Source of the DNA: an uncultured Erythrobacter sp.
GTDB taxonomy: Bacteria; Pseudomonadota; Alphaproteobacteria; Sphingomonadales; Sphingomonadaceae
Assembly: GCA_947499505.1 (NCBI GenBank)
Contig: CANMOQ010000001.1
Coordinates: 788,037-852,036, forward strand
DNA length: 64,000 bases
Direction of reading: 5' to 3'
A program made the position numbers and the translations under genes. This document shows positions 54,502 through 64,000 of this stretch, one piece after another (the stretch's first letter is position 1; every line of letters starts with the position of its first letter). A model generated the notes under the pieces. The model saw only the letters and a list, made by a program, of their open reading frames with translations, had not been told where the DNA came from and made no database searches.

Positions 54502-55716
54502 CTAGCCGAGCTTCACCAAACGCTGCTCCAGATATCGCCGTTCTGCACTGGGCGGATCAAGGCTCAATGCTGCGTTCAGCGAGATCCTTGCCTCTTCATC
54601 GCGCCCCAATCGGATCATCATATCCGCCCGCGCCGCATGATAGGGCCTCAGCGATCGGAGTTTATCTTTCGGGAGCTCCTCCAGCGCGGCCAGCCCTGCG
54701 GCTGCGCCTTCAGCATTCGACAATGCAACAGCCCGATTGAGTGCGACAACCGCGCCCGGACGCATCATCATCAGCGCATCATACAGCTTCAGAACCGCCG
54801 CCCAATCGGTTTTCCCATCCACTCCGCGCCGCGCATGGCAAAGCTGAATGGCGGCCATTACTTGGTAAGGTCCGGTGCGGGCGTACTCGGATGCCTGATC
54901 GAGCAAGCCGCGCGCATATTCGATCTGCGCTCCGTCCCACAGGCTGCAATCCTGCTGAGACAGGGGGATCATTGCTCCGGCCTCATCCACCCTTGCCGGC
55001 TCTCGCGATCGTGCCAGTGCAACCAGCGCCCCCAGCCCCAAGGCCTCCGGTTCCTGCGGGAGCAATTCGGCCACCATATTGGCGAGCCGAGAAACCTCCC
55101 CCGCCAGCTCTCCATCCCGCTCCGCCGCGGCATCCTGATAGGCGACGGTATAGGCGAGCTCCAAGGTCAGCAGCACAGCATTTAACCGCTCTGCCCAAGC
55201 CTTTCGCGGCGGCAATTCAAACGCAATGCCCGCTTTGCGGATCTTCGCTTTCGCGCGCGTGATGCGTTGAAACATCGCCGGTTCACTGCTCACAAACACG
55301 CGAGCGATTTCCAACACAGGCAATCCGCAAATCACCTTGAGCGCCAGCGCCGTGCGCACCTCCAAAGCAATCGCCGGGTGGCAGCAAATGAAGATCAACC
55401 TCAGCCGTTCGTCCGGTATCGCCTCGGGCAGTTGGATAACATTGCTCATCTCGCTCACCATTGCGGCGCTACCTGCGGCCTGCTTTGCCTGCGCTGTCCG
55501 CTTGCGCACCGCGTCCAGCGCCTTGCGCTTTGCTGCGGTAAACAGCCAGGCTGGCACATTGTCCGCCGACACTCCTTTTTCCAGGAACGTCGCAGCAGCC
55601 TCGGCAAAGGCGTCCTCGGCCAAATCGATATCGCGAAGCTGCGCGACCAGGGCGGCAGTCACCCGTGGCCGCGCGCCTGCTATTTCGGCGCCGATACTGC
55701 TGCGCGTATCCGGCAA
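54502..55716 (-). CDS. ECF sigma factor with C-terminal DUF6596/TPR-like domain (ECF42 type)
   Basis: A roughly 404-residue sigma factor: an ECF-like sigma-2/sigma-4 start (PRVTAALVAQLRDIDLAEDAFAEA, RKALDAVRKR, then ALKVICGLPVLEIARVF and RITRAKAKIRKAG) plus a long C-terminal domain with TPR-like helices (YHAARADMMIRLGRDEEA), as in ECF42 proteins. Such sigma factors are paired with YciI proteins, as here. The start is uncertain: a TTG at 55716 with AGGA 5 bases upstream is preferred; an ATG at 55755 would overlap the YciI gene by 38 bases. Confidence 0.85.
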   Translation of the reverse strand: MPDTRSSIGAEIAGARPRVTAALVAQLRDIDLAEDAFAEAAATFLEKGVSADNVPAWLFTAAKRKALDAVRKRTAQAKQAAGSAAMVSEMSNVIQLPEAIPDERLRLIFICCHPAIALEVRTALALKVICGLPVLEIARVFVSSEPAMFQRITRAKAKIRKAGIAFELPPRKAWAERLNAVLLTLELAYTVAYQDAAAERDGELAGEVSRLANMVAELLPQEPEALGLGALVALARSREPARVDEAGAMIPLSQQDCSLWDGAQIEYARGLLDQASEYARTGPYQVMAAIQLCHARRGVDGKTDWAAVLKLYDALMMMRPGAVVALNRAVALSNAEGAAAGLAALEELPKDKLRSLRPYHAARADMMIRLGRDEEARISLNAALSLDPPSAERRYLEQRLVKLG

Positions 55717-55717
55717 A

Positions 55718-56068
55718 TCAATCCTGCCAAACGGGACGAACCTCGACCGCGCCATTGCCGGGCACGGGTATCTTGCGCGCCCATTCAATCGCGCGGTCCA
55801 GATCGGCTGCCTCGATGATATAATAGCCGCCCAACTCTTCGTGCGTTTCGGCAAATGGGCCATCATGCAATACGCCCTCGCCCGACGTGTATTTGATCGT
55901 CGTCGCGGTGTCCGCATCCTGCAAACGGTGACCACCGACATAGGCGCCCGCCTTCTCCATTTCCTCGATCAGGGCCATGTGTTTGCCCATGGTTTCTTCC
56001 ATCCGCTTTTCGGCGTCATCGCCTTGATAGTAGCTCTCATCCTCGGCGATCATCAGCATATATTGCAT
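55718..56068 (-). CDS. YciI-like (DGPF domain) protein
   Basis: A 116-residue YCII-fold protein. QYMLMIAEDESYY, HRLQDADTATTIKY, DGPFAETHEELGGYYIIEA and DRAIEWARKIP are typical of the DGPF family found with ECF42 sigma factors. It may be a small enzyme or modulator of the sigma factor; the role is unknown. It ends 1-2 bases before the sigma factor start and is likely its transcriptional partner. Confidence 0.9.
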   Translation of the reverse strand: MQYMLMIAEDESYYQGDDAEKRMEETMGKHMALIEEMEKAGAYVGGHRLQDADTATTIKYTSGEGVLHDGPFAETHEELGGYYIIEAADLDRAIEWARKIPVPGNGAVEVRPVWQD

Positions 56069-56163
56069 GCGGTCTTCTCCTTTGCGGCCTGCGCCACTGC
56101 GGCGAGGCTCTGATGAGAAGACGAAACTGGCAAGTCGGATTCGACAGCTGCGCGAAAAAAATT

Positions 56164-56651
56164 TTACGCGGCGAGCGTTTGCTCTAGCAGATTGAGCGCA
56201 TTGCGGGTGAAGGCCTGCATGTTTTCAATCCGGTTTTCGCTGCCGGTTTCTAGCACAAGAGTATGCTCACTTTCCGGCCCAACCACCGCTGCGCAGCTAC
56301 GCCCAGATGGCGCGCCGCTAGGGTGTTTGCTGCCGCCGACAGAGCCACTTTCCGCGATTCCCCAATCCGCGCCCAGATTGTCTCGAATGGCGCGCGCTTG
56401 AAGCAGAGCATATTCCTCGCTCGCCCCGCGCATGCCTTGGTATGCCTCACGCGGCAGATCGAACAAGATGTCACGCGCCCTGAAGGAATAGACGACCCCG
56501 CCGCCCACGAAGAAATCAAGCGCGCCGGGCACACTCAGCATGCTGGCCGCCATCAACCCGCCGGTCGCCCCATCTGCGACGGCAATGCGCTCACCGCGCG
56601 TGCGCAAGTGCTTGGCGATCCGCAGGGCTTGGGGGTGAATTTCCGTGAGCA

Positions 56652-56652
<1 letters not shown>
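56164..56652 (-). CDS. CinA C-terminal domain protein (nicotinamide-nucleotide amidohydrolase-like)
   Basis: A 162-residue CinA-C domain alone. IAVADGATGGLMAASMLSVPGALDFFVGG matches the first part (here ATGG for AESCTGG), VVYSF and AIAESGSVGG follow. The usual active-site Ser/Thr/Lys set is partly changed (DGATGG), so PncC-type activity is unsure. It overlaps the hydroxylase stop (TAATG). Confidence 0.82.
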
Positions 56653-60326
<3,674 letters not shown>

Positions 60327-60372
60327 TATGCGACTCCGTTACTCTGCAAAGTATCAGGGTTGGCCGCAACAC

Positions 60373-60684
60373 TCACTCAACCAGAACAAACATCGATAGC
60401 ATCAAGAGCGCCGCACCAAAGCAGCCAGCGATGGCCCAGCCTTTAGCCGACGCGTATCCGCGAGTGAGCCGCAGCATCAACCATCCCACAACGCCGGAAA
60501 AGCCAAGCCACATCGCGGTCGTTATCGCATAAGTCGGCCAAGTATTCGCATCGATGGGATTGTAGTGAGAGTTGACCATAGTCACCACGAGCCAAGACAC
60601 TGTCGCACCCAGGATCGCGACAACACCGGCGACCAATGCCAGCATTTGCAGGCCGCTCATTTTAGGCTTCACGTCTTCCATCAT
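60373..60684 (-). CDS. Small membrane protein of unknown function
   Basis: A 103-residue protein with three membrane helices (LQMLALVAGVVAILGATVSWLVVTMV, TYAITTAMWLGFSGVVGWLML, GWAIAGCFGAALLMLSMFVLV). No family is recognised. Its ATG overlaps the recN stop (ATGA), so it is cotranscribed with recN. Confidence 0.6.
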   Translation of the reverse strand: MMEDVKPKMSGLQMLALVAGVVAILGATVSWLVVTMVNSHYNPIDANTWPTYAITTAMWLGFSGVVGWLMLRLTRGYASAKGWAIAGCFGAALLMLSMFVLVE

Positions 60685-62348
60685 GCATTCTCCAACAAAC
60701 GGTCTGCTTGCGCGCGTGCCTCTGGGGTCACTTCCGCGCCCGACAGCATCCTTGCGATCTCTTCTTTTCGCTCCTCAGAACTCAGTTTTGAGACCGACGT
60801 TTTGGTGACAGTGCCATTGGAGGCCTTAGCAATCATATAATGTTGCCCGCCGCGCGCGGCGACTTGCGGTGAGTGCGTCACGGCCAACAATTGCCCCTCG
60901 TCATCGGCCAGCCTTGCTAGCCGCTCTCCAATCGCGCTCGCCACGGCGCCGCCAACGCCGCGATCAATCTCGTCAAAGATCACCGTTGCGGCCCCGCCCT
61001 GCTCGGCCAAAGCGACCTTCAGCGCGAGGATAAAGCGCGACAATTCGCCGCCCGATGCGATCTTGTTTAGCGGGGCAAAATCGGCACCCGGATTGGTCGC
61101 GATCAGGAATTCGGCGCTGTCCATTCCGGCCGCGCCCCATTTATCCTCTGGTAATTTGCCGACCGCCGTCAGGAAACGCGCCGCATCCAGTTTTAGCGGG
61201 GCGAGCTCTGCAGCCACCGCCTTGTCCAGTTTCTTGGCCGCTTTCAGCCGCGCAGCATGCGCCTTTTCCGCTTTGGCCAGATAGGCCTCGCGCGCTTCGC
61301 GTGCCGCCGTTTCCAGCGCATCCAATTGCGCCTCGCCGCCTTCGATCGCATCGAGTTGAGCCCGCATGTCGCGCATCAGCTCTGGCAGGTCGTCCACATC
61401 ACAGCGATGCTTGCGCGCAATCGCTCTCAGCTCAAACAGGCGCGTCTCTGCATCATCCAGCGCTTGCGGATCATGGACCAGAGCATTGCCCGCCTCCATC
61501 ATCCGGTCTTCCGCCTCTCCGGCCTCGATCACTGCGCGGTCGAGCGCCGCCGAAGCCTCGGTCAGCAAGGGATGCTCGCCTGCGATCCGATCCAGCTTGC
61601 GCGCGGCCGCCCGCAAGGATGCTAGCGGCGAATCTGAGCCCTCCCAGATGTGGCGCAGCTCCTCCAAATCACCGGACAGCTTCTCTCCCTTTTGCATGGC
61701 GGCGCGGGTTTCCGCCAGGCGAACCTCTTCTCCTGCCTGCGGCTCAATCTCGGTCAGTTCAGCCAAATGGGCGAGCAGCAATTCCTGGTCAGCGGCGGCC
61801 TGTTCCACCGACCCGCGTGCCTCGGCCAATTGCGCCTCCGCCTTGGCCCAAGCGTGCCATGCCCGCTCCAGCCCGGTGAGATCCGTACCGGCATAGCGAT
61901 CCAGCAAAGCGCGGTGGCCGCGCGGGTTCACGAGACCGCGATCATCATGCTGGCCGTGCAATTCCACCAAAGATGCGGAAAGCTCGCGCAGTAAAGCGAC
62001 GCCAGCGGGCTGATCATTGATGAAGGCTTTGGAGCCGCCATCGGCCTTCACCTGACGGCGAATGATCAGCGGTTCGCCCGGCTCCAGATCGATATCGGCA
62101 TCGTCCAGAATGGCGGCGATAGCAGCAGGGAACGCGCCAAATTCAAAGCTGGCCGTGACGCTGGCCTTGGCTTCGCCCGCACGCACCAAAGAGGTTTCTG
62201 CCCGGTCGCCCAGCACGAGGCCGAGGGCATCGAGCAGGATCGACTTACCCGCGCCGGTCTCGCCCGTGAGCACGCCAAGTCCGCGCGTGAACTCTAGGTC
62301 AAGCGCCTCGATAAGCACGATATTGCGGATGGACAGGCGGGTCAGCAT
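60681..62348 (-). CDS. recN: DNA repair protein RecN
   Basis: A 555-residue SMC-like ATPase for double-strand-break repair. Walker A GETGAGKS at 29-36, a long coiled coil (150-370), and the C-terminal half with SGGELSRFILALKVALAE (signature) and TVIFDEIDRGVGGAVA (Walker B), then QVAARGGQHYMI. The length is typical. Start ATG at 62348. Confidence 0.95.
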   Translation of the reverse strand: MLTRLSIRNIVLIEALDLEFTRGLGVLTGETGAGKSILLDALGLVLGDRAETSLVRAGEAKASVTASFEFGAFPAAIAAILDDADIDLEPGEPLIIRRQVKADGGSKAFINDQPAGVALLRELSASLVELHGQHDDRGLVNPRGHRALLDRYAGTDLTGLERAWHAWAKAEAQLAEARGSVEQAAADQELLLAHLAELTEIEPQAGEEVRLAETRAAMQKGEKLSGDLEELRHIWEGSDSPLASLRAAARKLDRIAGEHPLLTEASAALDRAVIEAGEAEDRMMEAGNALVHDPQALDDAETRLFELRAIARKHRCDVDDLPELMRDMRAQLDAIEGGEAQLDALETAAREAREAYLAKAEKAHAARLKAAKKLDKAVAAELAPLKLDAARFLTAVGKLPEDKWGAAGMDSAEFLIATNPGADFAPLNKIASGGELSRFILALKVALAEQGGAATVIFDEIDRGVGGAVASAIGERLARLADDEGQLLAVTHSPQVAARGGQHYMIAKASNGTVTKTSVSKLSSEERKEEIARMLSGAEVTPEARAQADRLLENA

Positions 62349-62455
62349 TTCAGCAGGTTTTCTAACCGCTCAAATGCCGCGCGTCACCTGTTGAGCTGAG
62401 ACAACGAACAGCTTGTTTTACTGTGCGTGGGTTGGCCTAGGTTTTCAGCTGAGTA

Positions 62456-64000
62456 TTACTCGCCAGCAGCCGGGCTAGCCGGGACACTCTCAGCGCGGGA
62501 GATATTGGGCTGATAATGGGTCCACCGCCACGCCTGCGCTGGGTCTTTCTGGCTATCTTCGTCAGGCCATTCGATCAGTTCGAAATCATCAAGCTCAATG
62601 GTCTTGTCCCCAGCGGCCCGCCGATCCTTGAATCGGATTTTCAGGATCACGCGGAATGCGCGCGCCGCGCCATCCGCCTCTTCCGGGCGGTTGAAATCAA
62701 ACTTCAGATCACGCCAATCGCCGCCGCTCACGTCCAGCATACCAAGCGACACACCGCGAATAGAAGATGTTGGCTGAGCCCCTTCTTGTGGGCGTTCTTT
62801 CACGATCAATTCCACCTCGGCATCGCGCGGCATTTTGATCTTGCTCTGCAAGGTAAAGCGCGTCGCATAGACATCGCGAATATAGGACCGCGAATAAAGA
62901 TAAGGCAGCTTCGGTCCGCCATCAGGCAACAAGGCCATATAGCCCTCGCCATTGGAACGCGTGCGGAAATCAATCGCGGCGTTGCGCGACATCCAGAACC
63001 GGTCACCGGCCAGCTCAAACTGGGTGTTTTCAAAGTCACCGCGCGGGATTATATTGCGGCCATAGCTGCCCCGGTCGCTGATACAGGCAGGCGCGAAGTG
63101 CGCCAGATTGAACTCTTTGGGGAAACGGCATTGCGGGCGCTCAATCCCCTTACGCTTAGCCCACACGGCCGAGTGTCCGCCGGTTTGCGCCAGCACAGTG
63201 CCCATCTCTTCTGACAGCCAATGCAGCCGGGTCAACACCGCTTGCCGCATACCGCCGGTCGCTGGAACGGGCCGGTAATCGAGCATATTAAGTGGAATTG
63301 CCTCAGCGCGCAGGAATTCGCCCTTTTCCAGCCAGACCTTCAGCGCATAGGTAACCTGGGTGTGCGGATGCTCCTGATCGAACAGGAAATTGCCGAGCGA
63401 ATGCGCGATGAGGCCGCCGCGATAAATCTCCAGCCCATGGGTCACGTGCGGGTGATGGCCGATGACCAGCGGAGAGCCCTTTTCAATCGCGGCGCGAAAA
63501 CGAGGGAGCGACAATTCTGATGGCCGGTCGGCATATTCCAGATTGCCGTGGAAATGCATGATCGGGACATAGCCAGCGCGGCGCTCGCGCTTGGTCACGC
63601 GCTCAACATCGCTGCGTTTGCCCCAAGCCGCACCGCCTTTGGTCTCGGTCGCCGTCTGGTTTGGCGTCCATGTGCCGCGCCATCCGACAAAGCCATAAAT
63701 GCCCAGCTTGTGCTCGGCGAGCTCGAAGCGCGAGGCGCGCTCGGCCTCGGCCACGTCCATGCCAGCGCCAGACCATGCGACACCGGCGGCATCCAAGGCG
63801 TCGATGGTCGTCTTCAGGCCGGCATCGCGGTAGTCCGCAGTGTGATTGTTGCCGAGCGATACGTGATTAATCCCAGCGCGCGCCAGAGCATGCGTCAATT
63901 CAGGCGGAGAGAAGAACAGATATTGCTTAGGTGCAGGCGGTCCGGGTTGCTCTGCAGCGACCACGGATTCCAGATTAATCGAGGCGAGATCGCTGGTCTC
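62456..64000 (-). CDS. CapA family protein (partial, N-terminus off window)
   Basis: A PGA_cap/CapA-type protein of at least 514 residues, its start beyond the right edge; the reading frame is open to base 64000. Motifs are LASINLESVVA at the edge, ALARAGINHVSLGNNHTADY, GWSGAGMDV and VPIMHFHGNLEYADRPS, followed by VIGHHPHVTHG, the metallophosphatase-like core. The C-terminal part (about 200 residues) is a separate beta-rich region. Such proteins act in poly-gamma-glutamate or capsule synthesis; no cap operon is visible here. Confidence 0.88.
   Translation of the reverse strand, partial: ETSDLASINLESVVAAEQPGPPAPKQYLFFSPPELTHALARAGINHVSLGNNHTADYRDAGLKTTIDALDAAGVAWSGAGMDVAEAERASRFELAEHKLGIYGFVGWRGTWTPNQTATETKGGAAWGKRSDVERVTKRERRAGYVPIMHFHGNLEYADRPSELSLPRFRAAIEKGSPLVIGHHPHVTHGLEIYRGGLIAHSLGNFLFDQEHPHTQVTYALKVWLEKGEFLRAEAIPLNMLDYRPVPATGGMRQAVLTRLHWLSEEMGTVLAQTGGHSAVWAKRKGIERPQCRFPKEFNLAHFAPACISDRGSYGRNIIPRGDFENTQFELAGDRFWMSRNAAIDFRTRSNGEGYMALLPDGGPKLPYLYSRSYIRDVYATRFTLQSKIKMPRDAEVELIVKERPQEGAQPTSSIRGVSLGMLDVSGGDWRDLKFDFNRPEEADGAARAFRVILKIRFKDRRAAGDKTIELDDFELIEWPDEDSQKDPAQAWRWTHYQPNISRAESVPASPAAGE

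Noticed and set aside
61055-61879. Proline/arginine-rich open frame on the plus strand within recN
   Set aside because: The composition is the mirror of recN's Ala/Glu-rich coiled coil, not a real protein.

Overview
The window looks like chromosomal DNA of a sphingomonad alphaproteobacterium, most likely Erythrobacteraceae (Erythrobacter/Altererythrobacter-like). This is inferred from the moderately high GC content, the wording of the proteins (DnaE, LolC, IlvD, acyl-CoA ligases) and the gene neighbourhoods; no 16S gene is present to prove it. About 65 protein genes fill nearly all of the 64 kb. No tRNA, rRNA, CRISPR, prophage or insertion sequence was seen, and no gene-free stretch exceeds about 210 bases.

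Layout. 1-4.7 kb: the edge of an exosortase A-associated exopolysaccharide cluster (PLP decarboxylase, acyl-CoA ligase, FemAB/GNAT-like protein, acyl carrier protein, two hydrolase-like proteins). 4.7-10.97 kb: RNA methyltransferase, nnr, a lipoprotein, ilvD, N-formylglutamate amidohydrolase and ispE. 11-16.5 kb: a small membrane protein, ETF-ubiquinone oxidoreductase, a uracil-DNA-glycosylase-like protein coupled to a lytic transglycosylase, moaB, and a secreted FecR-like protein. 16.7-19.3 kb: acyl-CoA synthetase, an RluE-type pseudouridine synthase that seems to start at an ATC codon, and a DUF1330 protein. 19.4-26.6 kb: dnaE, lolCD, a frameshifted secreted-protein gene and glutathione peroxidase. 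26.8-42.4 kb: mostly housekeeping genes (purF, SDRs, PilZ, photolyase, esterase, rppH, rsmB-like, guaB, M28 peptidase, hydroxybutyrate dehydrogenase, zinc metallopeptidase).

42.5-46.2 kb holds a BlaI-like repressor, an M56 BlaR1-like membrane peptidase without a penicillin-sensor domain, and creD. Two operator-like palindromes spaced 21 bp apart precede the repressor. This is the best candidate for an unusual signalling system. 46.3-48.1 kb has a cyclophilin and a caspase-like C13 peptidase. 48.16-48.54 kb is a compact unit: a GIY-YIG nuclease gene tightly framed by 36-bp inverted repeats, located directly downstream of sdhCDA where sdhB would often lie. 51.3-54.5 kb is a tightly overlapping run: SDR, B3-type metallo-beta-lactamase-like lipoprotein, prmA and a DUF2459 protein. 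54.5-64 kb contains a YciI/ECF42-type sigma pair, a CinA C-terminal protein, a sterol-desaturase-type hydroxylase, ligA, two small genes, recN and a truncated capA-type gene.

Genes are packed in short operons with many ATGA, GTGA, TGATG or TAATG overlaps; these overlaps were used to choose starts. All functional calls come from motifs and remembered families, since no database search was possible.
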